The notes below the pieces were generated by a model. The model was not told where the DNA came from. It made no database searches and saw only the letters and a list, made by a program, of their open reading frames with translations. This document shows positions 7,578-15,189 of a DNA stretch of 33,270 nt, piece by piece. The first letter of the stretch is position 1. Each line of letters opens with the position of its first letter. Source of the stretch: Bacillota bacterium (GTDB lineage: Bacteria > Bacillota > Clostridia > Caldicoprobacterales > DTU083); NCBI GenBank assembly GCA_029777885.1, contig JAKORJ010000114.1:1-33270 (forward strand). The letters are read 5' to 3'. The translations under genes were made by a program, and so were the position numbers.

Positions 7578-8893
7578 ATCATACTGCCAGTGAAGTGCTG
7601 GAATTTGTCAGGGAAAACGATGTGAGGTTCATCTGGCTCAACTTCTGCGACCTGTTTGGAGCTCAGAAAAGGATCTCAATAATGGCTGATGAGCTGGAAT
7701 CTGCATTTGAGCACGGGGTGTCCTTCGACGCTCATGCTGTACAGGGGTTTAAGGATGTCACCCAGTCTGATCTGTTCCTCTATCCGGACCCTTCCACCTT
7801 GATGGTCATGCCATGGCGCCCCGGCCCGGGCAGGGTCGTACGTTTTTATTGCGACATAAGGAATCCCGATGGGTCAGTGTTCGCCAATGACAGCCGGTAT
7901 ATCCTGAAACAGGTCACCGGCAAATGCGAAGGCATGGGGTTTGTTTGCAAGATAGGGCCGGAGTGCGAGTTCTACCTTTTCAAGACCAATGAGGATGGCG
8001 AACCTACAGATACACCGCTCGACAGGGGAGGATATCTGGATATGCATCCTCTTGATATGGGCGGCGACATACGGCGTGAAATATGCCTTACACTTGATGA
8101 AATGGGTATAAAACCTGAGACCTCCCATCATGAACAAGGGCCCGGCCAGAACGAGATCGACTTCAAGTTCAGCGATGCACTCTCAAGCGCGGACAACCTG
8201 CAGACATTCAAGGCTGCTGTCAAATCCATAGCTGCCCGAAACGGCCTATACGCTTCCTTTATGCCAAAACCTATACCCGGTGCTCCGGGCAGCGGCATGC
8301 ATGTCAACATCTCCCTGGCCAAAAACGGGCTGAATGTTTTCAAGGATATCAAGGAAGGCCAATCAAATGCCGCTGAAAGCTTTATTGCTGGTATACTTGC
8401 GAGAATACCGGAGATAACCATTTTCCTGAATCCCATCGCCAACTCATATGAGCGTTTCGGAAAATTTGAAGCTCCGGCATATGTTTCATGGTCACACCAT
8501 AATCGCTCTCAGCTCATAAGGATACCCGCAGCTATCGGAGAAAAGGTAAGGATGGAGCTGCGCTCACCGGATCCCTCGATGAATCCTTATCTTGGGTTTG
8601 CACTTATCATAGCTGCGGGTCTGGAGGGGATAGAGAAGGGCATGGTCCTGCCTGCCGCTGCCAATGTGGATTTGTACAAGGCGGATGAAGCCTTGACGAA
8701 AACCTTGACACCACTGCCTTTGAGCATGGACGAGGCAGTAAGGCTTGCTGAGGTCAGTGATTTTGTAAAAGGCGTGATCGGTGACGAACTGCATTCCAAG
8801 TACATTGCTGCCAAAAAGAAAGAAGCAGGGGATTTCGCAGCTGCTGAAGATAAAATGGTATTTTACAAAAGAAAATATTTCGGAGTAATTTGA
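7574..8893 (+). CDS. glnA: Type I glutamine synthetase (GSI)
   Basis: Glutamate plus ammonia plus ATP to glutamine. The 439-aa length is that of the shorter GSI-alpha type found in Firmicutes. Visible family segments are the N-terminal FVRENDVRFIWLNFCDLFG, GPECEFYLF (metal ligands), HHEQGPGQNEIDFKF, PGAPGSGMHVNISL, NPIANSYERFG and the NRSQLIRIPA ATP/glutamate site, followed by ELRSPDPSMNPYL. The start is TTG at 7574, with AAGGAGG 9 bases upstream; no ATG or GTG in frame fits the conserved N-terminus better. The start overlaps the stop of a possible 42-codon ORF. The regulator gene 8897-9490 follows after 3 bases, so the two are co-transcribed. Amino-acid feedback inhibition is expected from the family, but the regulatory mode cannot be read from the sequence. 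Confidence 0.96.
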   Translation: MNHTASEVLEFVRENDVRFIWLNFCDLFGAQKRISIMADELESAFEHGVSFDAHAVQGFKDVTQSDLFLYPDPSTLMVMPWRPGPGRVVRFYCDIRNPDGSVFANDSRYILKQVTGKCEGMGFVCKIGPECEFYLFKTNEDGEPTDTPLDRGGYLDMHPLDMGGDIRREICLTLDEMGIKPETSHHEQGPGQNEIDFKFSDALSSADNLQTFKAAVKSIAARNGLYASFMPKPIPGAPGSGMHVNISLAKNGLNVFKDIKEGQSNAAESFIAGILARIPEITIFLNPIANSYERFGKFEAPAYVSWSHHNRSQLIRIPAAIGEKVRMELRSPDPSMNPYLGFALIIAAGLEGIEKGMVLPAAANVDLYKADEALTKTLTPLPLSMDEAVRLAEVSDFVKGVIGDELHSKYIAAKKKEAGDFAAAEDKMVFYKRKYFGVI

Positions 8894-8896
8894 TTT

Positions 8897-9490
8897 GTGG
8901 CGAAAGGCAGCACGGGTATGGAATACGTTTTGATAGTATCGAATTCAGAAAAAGGGGCGGCATTGATTTCTGAACTGCTTAACCCGGCGTCCGTCTGCCA
9001 GATCATTGCTGTCAAATCCTGCGGCGAAGCACGGAGACTCCTGCTGGAACGGGATTTCGATCTGGTGATCATCGATGCTCCGCTAAAGGACGAGACCGGC
9101 GAAAGCCTTGCTATGCATGCAGCCTCCAGGGAGATGACACAGGTCATCCTGATTGTAAGGCGGGAATTCTACGAAGCCGTGTCAGCTGTATGCGAAAGAG
9201 AAGGGGTACTGACTATTGAAAAGCCGGTCAATAGGTATATTTTCATGTCTGCGCTATCGCTTGCCCGATCAGTCTACAACAGGATGAAAAAGATACAGAC
9301 CGAAAACGCCCAACTGAAGAAAAGGATAGAAGATATACGCATTGTGGACCGCGCCAAGTGTATACTTATATCCCTGATGAGCATGAGCGAAAAGGAAGCC
9401 CACAGGTATATTGAAAAACAGGCGATGGATATGCGCATCACCAAAAGGGCGGTGGCTGAAAGGATTCTAAAAACCTATGAGGATTTATAA
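8897..9490 (+). CDS. Receiver-like ANTAR RNA-binding antiterminator
   Basis: A two-domain regulator. Residues 8-125 have a CheY-like fold pattern, residues about 125-147 look like a coiled coil (KKIQTENAQLKKRIED), and residues 150-197 are an ANTAR domain (AKCILISLMSMSEKEAHRYIEKQAMDMRITKRAVAERIL in outline). ANTAR proteins bind paired RNA hairpins and prevent transcription termination; clostridial relatives lie beside glutamine synthetase genes. The receiver keeps Asp60 (VIIDAPL) and Lys109 (IEKPV), but the acidic pair after strand 1 is replaced by SNS and the usual Thr/Ser of strand 4 is not seen, so phosphorylation is doubtful. It follows glnA by 3 bases. GTG 8897 has GGAG 11 bases upstream; ATG 8918 (MEYVLIVS) is an alternative start. 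Likely target: leaders of the nitrogen operons in this locus. Confidence 0.88.
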   Translation: MAKGSTGMEYVLIVSNSEKGAALISELLNPASVCQIIAVKSCGEARRLLLERDFDLVIIDAPLKDETGESLAMHAASREMTQVILIVRREFYEAVSAVCEREGVLTIEKPVNRYIFMSALSLARSVYNRMKKIQTENAQLKKRIEDIRIVDRAKCILISLMSMSEKEAHRYIEKQAMDMRITKRAVAERILKTYEDL

Positions 9491-9491
9491 T

Positions 9492-10943
9492 TTAGATATT
9501 GCCACGTTTCCAAAATGACGGCAAAAACAGCAGCATGATCGGGTAAATCTCTAATCTCCCGACAATCATACATACTGATAATACTAGTTTACTCAACACA
9601 GACAGGTCGGCGAAATTCCCCATCGGTCCGACCAAGCCCAGTCCCGGCCCAATATTGTTTAGGGTCGCAGCGACTGCTGTTGTTGATGTGATCAGGTCTT
9701 TTCCATCCAGCGAAACCACCAAAACTGACACAGCAAATATTAATATCCAGAAAAAGAAAAACGCCATGATGCCGGACAGGGTTTCTTCATCTACAATACG
9801 TCCGTTTATTTTTACTGTTTGTACCGCGCTTGGGTGGTTGATTTTTGCGATTTCCCGCTTAATTATCTTGGCAAGAAGGAGTATACGGATGCATTTAAGA
9901 CCTCCTCCGGTTGAACCGGCGCTCGCCCCAATAAACATCAAAAGAACCAGAATCAACTGGCTGAACACAGGCCAAATATTAAAGTCAGCGGTTGCATAAC
10001 CTGTTGTGGTAATAATTGAACTGACCTGAAAAGCGGCATATCGTATCGATTCACCTATGGTGCAGTATACTGTGCCGCTAGTATTAAGTACTATGAGTAC
10101 TATGGCTGTAAATACTATGCCAAAATAAAAGCGCAGTTCTTCATCCCGCAGGACAGTTTTAAGATTCCTTTTAGAAAGCAAGTAGTATAAGGTAAAGTTA
10201 ACACCGCATAGAAACATAAAAATAGTGATCACTGTTTCTATATAGACACTGCCATATGCAGCCACACTGGCGTTTTTGCTGGAGAAACCGCCGGTACTTG
10301 TTGTTCCGAATGCGTGTATCAAAGCATCGAATAGCGTCATCCCACCTGCCAGCAATAACACTACCTGGATCACTGTCAAAACAATATAGATAGTGTATAG
10401 GATCTTTGCTGTCTCGCTGATTTTGGGTACAATCTTGCCGGGTGACGGGCCGGGCGATTCTGCTTTCATAATGTTTATAGTACTGGCATTCACAGATGGC
10501 AATATGGCGATCATTAGAATGAGGACTCCCATACCGCCCATCCAGTGAGTGAAACTTCTCCAGAACAAAATGCTTTTTGGTAGTGCTTCAACATTTTTTA
10601 AAATACTCGCTCCTGTTGTGCTGAATCCGGATACAGATTCGAAAAGCGCATCGACTACAGAAGGGATCGCACCACTAAGAATAAATGGCAGAGCACCGAA
10701 GGCAGAAATATGGATCCACCCCAGCGCTACAATAGCGAAACCGTCGCGTGAGTATAAACGCGATATTGGTGATTTGATGCTTAGTAGTGCAAGCCCAACC
10801 ACAGCTGTAAGGAGTATGGATACTACAAAAGGTACTGTTGTCGCTTCCTGGTAAATAAAAGCTACCAAAAGGGAGGGCAGCATACAAGCCGCTTCTATGC
10901 ATAATACTGTGCCGATGCTTTTTGCAATCATTCTGTAATTCAT
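9492..10943 (-). CDS. trkH: Potassium uptake channel subunit TrkH/KtrB family
   Basis: Integral membrane subunit of the Trk/Ktr potassium uptake system. The 483-aa length is typical of TrkH. Four selectivity-filter-like loops are visible, in order GFSTTGASI, TSTGGFSSKN, SIITTTGYATADFN, and NNIGPGLG, together with GSTGGGLKCIR after the third helix pair, and the SFTHWMGGMGVL segment characteristic of TrkH. Many hydrophobic segments alternate along the whole length. It begins 2 bases after the trkA stop, so the pair is one operon transcribed leftward. It converges tail to tail with the ANTAR gene with a single base between stops, and no terminator hairpin is visible there, so read-through into antisense of either operon is possible. 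Confidence 0.95.
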   Translation of the reverse strand: MNYRMIAKSIGTVLCIEAACMLPSLLVAFIYQEATTVPFVVSILLTAVVGLALLSIKSPISRLYSRDGFAIVALGWIHISAFGALPFILSGAIPSVVDALFESVSGFSTTGASILKNVEALPKSILFWRSFTHWMGGMGVLILMIAILPSVNASTINIMKAESPGPSPGKIVPKISETAKILYTIYIVLTVIQVVLLLAGGMTLFDALIHAFGTTSTGGFSSKNASVAAYGSVYIETVITIFMFLCGVNFTLYYLLSKRNLKTVLRDEELRFYFGIVFTAIVLIVLNTSGTVYCTIGESIRYAAFQVSSIITTTGYATADFNIWPVFSQLILVLLMFIGASAGSTGGGLKCIRILLLAKIIKREIAKINHPSAVQTVKINGRIVDEETLSGIMAFFFFWILIFAVSVLVVSLDGKDLITSTTAVAATLNNIGPGLGLVGPMGNFADLSVLSKLVLSVCMIVGRLEIYPIMLLFLPSFWKRGNI

Positions 10944-10945
10944 AT

Positions 10946-12310
10946 TTATACACCCGGTTCAACAATGTCATTCAAGTCCGCTAGTTTTTTATCCTTAGCG
11001 ATAAGGATGACTTTATCGTCAGCTTTGATCACATCGCTTCCATGGGGGATTATGATCTCATTTTTTCTGACGATAGAGGCAACTAAGATACCTTTGACTA
11101 TTTTCAGGTCCTTAAGCGGTGTGTCAAGGAATTTTGTATGTTCATTAGCTGTAAATTCGATGGCTTCCACCCGACCGTCCATGATCCTGTAAAGGGCATC
11201 TATCGGATCACCCATTGCATTTTGTAAGCCGCGGACATATCTTAAAATATGGTTAGCCGTTATTAGCTTGGGGATCACTACACTATTTATCCCCATGTTA
11301 TTGATCGCAAAAGTATAATTCACCCTGTTGATTTTTGCTATTACTTTTTGAACCCCGTTTTGCTTTGCCATCAAGGCTGCTATGATATTTTCCTCATCTT
11401 TGTCAGTTACGGAAATAAACGCCCCCATGCTGGTCAGGTTTTCTGAATGCAGCAGACTTTCGTCAGTACCATCGCCGCATACGATCAAGGCTTTCGGGAG
11501 AAGTTCAGTCAACTCAATACAACGTTCGCGATTGATCTCGATAATTTTAACCTTGATATCCATTTCGTCCAGGTATTTGGCAAGGTAATATGCGATCCTG
11601 CCTCCACCCATAACCATGACGTTTTTGATCCTTTGCACATGGATGCCTATACGCTTGCAGAACTGTACTACCTTGGAAGGTTGACCAACGATGTACAATG
11701 TATCATTTTGCTTGATTACAAAATCACCATTCGGGATGACAACAGTCCCATCCCGAAGCACACCACCGATAAGTATACCTGCGTTGGTCCATTTGGAGAT
11801 ATTATTCAAGCTCATATTGACAATGGACATATCGGGTGTTACCTTCATCTCCATCATCACGACCCGGCCCTTTGAAAAAGTCTCAATGTTCAAGGCCGGA
11901 GGAAATTCAATCAACCTGGCGATTTCACTGGCTACTGCCTGCTCAGGATTGATCACCATGTCCAAATCAAGATCAGCTTTCAGTTTATCGAGCTCGTCAG
12001 CATACTCCGGGTCCCTGATTCTGGCGATCGTGTGCGCCGCTCCTAGCTTCTTGGCTGTCAGGCAGCATACCATATTCGTTTCGTCACTGGCAGTGGCGGC
12101 AATTAAAAGATCGGCTTCCTTTATACCGGCTTCCAACAGTATTTGTGTACTCAGACCATTGCCCTTTATGCACATAACATCCAAATACTCGCCTGCTTTT
12201 TTTAACGCCTCCGGATTTTTATCTATTATGGTAACATCATTATTTTCTTTGGAAAGATTTTCAGCCAGGTTATATCCCAGCTTACCATCGCCTATAATGA
12301 TAATCTTCAT
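10946..12310 (-). CDS. trkA: Trk potassium transport regulatory subunit TrkA
   Basis: Cytoplasmic gating subunit that binds nucleotide and opens the TrkH channel. At 454 aa it is a full-length TrkA with two tandem RCK units, each an NAD-binding fold plus a TrkA-C domain. The first nucleotide-binding motif is GDGKLGYNLAENL followed by the acidic DVTIIDKN; the second is VMGGGRIAYYLAKYL followed by IKVIEINRER-like sequence. C-terminal TrkA-C signatures are FAIKQNDTLYIVGQP-like (here VIKQNDTLYIVG) and VIKADDKVILIAKD. The ATG has AGGAGG 6 bases upstream. Upstream sequence carries a perfect 10-bp direct repeat and a short palindrome (listed separately) that may be regulatory. I see no c-di-AMP (ydaO) riboswitch, which often precedes potassium genes in Firmicutes. 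Confidence 0.96.
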   Translation of the reverse strand: MKIIIIGDGKLGYNLAENLSKENNDVTIIDKNPEALKKAGEYLDVMCIKGNGLSTQILLEAGIKEADLLIAATASDETNMVCCLTAKKLGAAHTIARIRDPEYADELDKLKADLDLDMVINPEQAVASEIARLIEFPPALNIETFSKGRVVMMEMKVTPDMSIVNMSLNNISKWTNAGILIGGVLRDGTVVIPNGDFVIKQNDTLYIVGQPSKVVQFCKRIGIHVQRIKNVMVMGGGRIAYYLAKYLDEMDIKVKIIEINRERCIELTELLPKALIVCGDGTDESLLHSENLTSMGAFISVTDKDEENIIAALMAKQNGVQKVIAKINRVNYTFAINNMGINSVVIPKLITANHILRYVRGLQNAMGDPIDALYRIMDGRVEAIEFTANEHTKFLDTPLKDLKIVKGILVASIVRKNEIIIPHGSDVIKADDKVILIAKDKKLADLNDIVEPGV

Positions 12311-12345
12311 ATTATCCTCCTAATTATAGTTATCAGCTTTTTTAT

Positions 12346-12385
12346 GTTACCCGTAACTACATGATAAAACCTCTTTGATAAAACC
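12346..12385 (-). promoter_or_regulatory. Direct repeat and palindrome upstream of trkA
   Basis: The sequence TGATAAAACC occurs twice (12362-12371 and 12376-12385) separated by TCTT, giving a 14-bp period. Next to it, 12346-12357 is the palindrome GTTAC-CC-GTAAC. Both lie 36-75 bases upstream of the trkA start, where an operator would be expected. No known regulator is matched. Confidence 0.4.
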
Positions 12386-12456
12386 GCAATAGCTTAAACT
12401 GATTGTTGGTGGTCAAAAGAGAAGAACGATTCGCAATGCACGGGTTGTGTTCAGGA

Positions 12457-13195
12457 CTATTTAAGCGTTTCTATGTTTTTCTTATTCTGAACAATGAATT
12501 GCAGCATCTGGCGGTTTGTTTTGGCCAACTCCTTATACTTATCCAGACTTTCAAAATAGGCAATGCATATCATCTGAATGGAGCAGATCACAAAGAACAC
12601 TGCCTGTTTCTCCTCCGGGGTCAACTTTCCTACACGGTCATAGCCATTCAGGATCCCTCCGAGTATATCCAGCCACTTTTCATATGCTTCTTCGCTGCCC
12701 TCAGACAAGATCCCGGTTGCACAATAGCAAACATCCCACAAGCGTATGTTAACTTCACTCAGATCAAAGCCCCACTGTATATTCTGACGTCTCACGCTTG
12801 GCAGCGCCCATTCCGCAACATGCTTGTATAGATCCACTTCGTTGGCTATAATACTGTTTTCAATAGACTTAAGAGCCTAATGCAGCCTTGCTATGCTTTT
12901 GCCATATTCTTCAGCATACCTTACGCGTTCTAGGCCAAACCTGTTATGTATTAAAGCCGTATTCAAGCACCACATCAACAGCTCTGCGGCCACCTGCGAT
13001 TTCCGCAAGGGCATGGTCCAGCCGCCGCTTAATGATGAAGCTTGAAATCGATGAACCCATAACTGACGAAAACAAGCGGTAGAAATGAAAGGTTGAATAA
13101 TTCGCCCTCTGGGCCAGCTCTTCGACAGTGATATCCGATTTCAGATTCTGTTCTATATAATCCAGTGCTGATTTGATTATTTCAGGATAATGCAT
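12457..13195 (-). pseudogene. Decayed AraC-HTH/phosphotransferase fusion gene
   Basis: Three pieces of one gene are visible on the minus strand. The N-terminal piece (13195-12944) is an AraC-type helix-turn-helix, with DITVEELAQRANYSTFHFYRLF and ending in YGFNT followed by a stop. The next piece, before 12837 in another frame, reads RVRYAEEYGKSIARLH, a TAG, then ALKSIENSIIANEV, running directly into the ORF-track piece DLYKHVAEWALPSVRRQ. The last piece (to 12457) is the C-terminus of an aminoglycoside/choline-kinase-like phosphotransferase (GFDLSEVNIRLWD, YCATGILSE, QMICIAYF). Known intact relatives fuse an AraC HTH to such a kinase. Here the kinase N-lobe and the segment with the HRD-type catalytic loop are missing, so the product cannot be active. 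Homology was judged by eye. Confidence 0.8.
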
Positions 13196-13327
13196 GGCGT
13201 TCCCTCCCGTTTGGCAGCTTAAGTATACACAAAAAACAGCGCGAAAACATTTCCTGCCCTGCTGTCTTGACTGAGTTTATATTAATATTAATTATAACTT
13301 GTGGCAATCGATATAAGGAGTGGGTCC

Positions 13328-13393
13328 ATGGTGGATAAACAACCAGAGGAAGTTATTTATATGTATGACGATGAAGATAGCGAAGATGAATAA
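13328..13393 (+). CDS. Possible 21-aa acidic peptide
   Basis: An ATG at 13328 has an excellent ribosome site, AAGGAG, 7 bases upstream. The ORF is 21 codons and nearly all acidic in its second half (MYDDEDSEDE at the end). It is too short for the ORF track. It lies in the about 300-bp gap between the AraC pseudogene and the diguanylate cyclase. A TTGACT followed by a TATAAC exists upstream, but the 20-bp spacing is poor. No family is recognised. The ribosome site is the only real support. Confidence 0.35.
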   Translation: MVDKQPEEVIYMYDDEDSEDE

Positions 13394-13574
13394 GCTATAA
13401 GGAAGCACTTTTACTAGCTGTACATTTATGTTACAATAAAACCTAATCGCGCATTTTTCCATTAATAATGGCAATTGTGTTTTAATTAACATGCATAAGG
13501 GTATAAACGTACAAATATTGTTATGGACCCATGGACAAGCTCCAATCTATTTTATAAGGTTGTGTGAGGTCACA
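13394..13574 (+). other. Leader region before the diguanylate cyclase
   Basis: Between the small acidic ORF and the most likely start of the GGDEF protein there is AT-rich sequence with a TACAAT that could be a -10 but no convincing -35 at the right distance. The ORF track opens the GGDEF frame at 13491, but no ribosome site precedes that ATG. No structured RNA is recognised here. Confidence 0.3.
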
Positions 13575-15179
13575 GTGGACTTAAGGACTGTTATGTTGAT
13601 GATGGCAACCGGGTCTTTTTTGTATGCAGTTTTGCTGGTAATATTCAATTACAATAAGGACAACCAGCAAAAGGTCCCTTACTGGACTGCAGCGAAATTC
13701 CTGCAGGGTGCCGGATCCCTAATGCTATATTATAGGACAAGCGCTTATGACGGCCTGACAGTACTAGCTAATGCGGCACTGCTGTTGGGCTGTGCCTATG
13801 AAGCCTGGGCTGTCGGGGTTCTGACCGGCAAGCCGGTCAAACGCCGGCTGCATATATTGGCTTCCATCGGAATTTTAATAATATGTTTGATAACGATGTT
13901 TATAGCCAGGCCATATCGTTCAGGACTGGTTTTTCTTGTCCAGAGCTTTTTCTACTTATTGCCTGGTCTCTTCCTATTTCAAAACTCAATTACAAAGCTA
14001 TCCCTGCAATCGCTTTTAGCCGTATGCTACAGCATAACCGGATCGGTATTCCTGGCAAGCGGTATTTTGTGCTTTGGTTTCCCTGGGCTAGCTTTGAGCC
14101 TTGGCGGTGATGTCATATTCAGCCTTATACCCGGTATCAGCTTTTGTGTATTTATGGTAAGCGGGTTTATTCTGCTGATGCTTGCCAAGGAAAGAAGCGA
14201 CAGGCAGGTGGCTGAGATCCAAAAATCCCTGGAGAAAAGCGAAATTAGGTTCCAGCAAATAGTGGAGACGGCTATTGAAGGCATCTTGATTTTCGATGAG
14301 AATTACAGGATAACATTTGCGAATGAGAAGATGGCATCGATCCTGGGGTATACGGTAGAGGAAATGATAGGGGAACCGTATATATCGTTTTTCCCGGAAA
14401 GCCAGTTGGATATTTACAGACAACAGGAATCACTTAGAAAGAAAGGCCAAGACTCGGTTTATGAATGTTGCCTAAGAAGAAAGGACGGCCGGATCAACTG
14501 GTTTTTAGTGTCAGCAACAGCTATTCTGGATGAAGACGGACAATTCAACGGGTCCTTCGCCATGCTGACCGATATAAATGACAGAAAGGAAATGGAGCTG
14601 CTATTAGCAGAATCCAACCGACGGTTGACAGAACTCAGCAATACGGACAGCCTGACGGGAATTGCGAACAGGAGATGTTTTGATGCTGTTCTGGAGCGCG
14701 AATATTTCAGGCTGAGGCGTACCAATTCCAAGCTATCGGTTATCTTATTGGATATCGACAATTTCAAGGAATATAATGACTATTACGGACATGTTATGGG
14801 CGATGAGTGCCTGCAGCAAATCGGCAGGGTACTGGCTGGTTCAGTGAACCGGTCCGTTGACCTTGCAGCCCGGTATGGTGGAGAAGAGTTTGCCTGCATA
14901 TTACCCGATACGGACCTTTATCCTGCAGTTAAGATCGCTGAAAGGATCCAGCAAAGGATCCAGGCCTTGAAAATTGAACATAAAAAATCTATCGTTTCTA
15001 AGTATGTCACTGCAAGCTTTGGGGTGGCCACGGTTCAGTTTTCACCGGAGGTCTCCCTGGCGGATATTATAGCCATGGCGGATAAGCTGCTATATAGCGC
15101 AAAGGTTTCCGGCAAGAACACGATAAAATACGCAGAAATGGGAAGACATGAACAGGCTCGTTTGCAGGAAAATGCGTAA
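13491..15179 (+). CDS. Membrane PAS-GGDEF diguanylate cyclase
   Basis: Makes the second messenger c-di-GMP from two GTP. Domain order with ORF-track numbering: about seven hydrophobic segments (residues 33-232), a PAS sensor domain (about 247-365, EGILIFDENYRITFANEKM, ending in DINDRKEMELL), and a GGDEF domain (from about 385, DSLTGIANRR). The active site is GGEEF at 463-467, which is catalytically competent, and the product-inhibition I-site RxxD is present as RSVD at 454-457. No EAL or HD-GYP domain follows, so this is a synthase only. The start is uncertain: GTG 13575 has GAGGT 4 bases upstream, ATG 13593 has AAGGA 5 bases upstream, and both sit just before the first membrane segment, whereas the ATG at 13491 has no ribosome site. 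It converges with the sensor kinase gene. Confidence 0.92.
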   Translation: MHKGINVQILLWTHGQAPIYFIRLCEVTVDLRTVMLMMATGSFLYAVLLVIFNYNKDNQQKVPYWTAAKFLQGAGSLMLYYRTSAYDGLTVLANAALLLGCAYEAWAVGVLTGKPVKRRLHILASIGILIICLITMFIARPYRSGLVFLVQSFFYLLPGLFLFQNSITKLSLQSLLAVCYSITGSVFLASGILCFGFPGLALSLGGDVIFSLIPGISFCVFMVSGFILLMLAKERSDRQVAEIQKSLEKSEIRFQQIVETAIEGILIFDENYRITFANEKMASILGYTVEEMIGEPYISFFPESQLDIYRQQESLRKKGQDSVYECCLRRKDGRINWFLVSATAILDEDGQFNGSFAMLTDINDRKEMELLLAESNRRLTELSNTDSLTGIANRRCFDAVLEREYFRLRRTNSKLSVILLDIDNFKEYNDYYGHVMGDECLQQIGRVLAGSVNRSVDLAARYGGEEFACILPDTDLYPAVKIAERIQQRIQALKIEHKKSIVSKYVTASFGVATVQFSPEVSLADIIAMADKLLYSAKVSGKNTIKYAEMGRHEQARLQENA

Positions 15180-15189
15180 ATAGTAGCTG

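Noticed and set aside
11691-12323. 210-aa plus-strand ORF opposite trkA
   Set aside because: It is the shadow of a clear trkA coding frame; composition is Ser/Ile-rich as expected for antisense of this codon usage.
12311-12456. c-di-AMP (ydaO) riboswitch before trkA
   Set aside because: The gap is short and none of the conserved ydaO core sequence is seen; only a direct repeat and a small palindrome are present.
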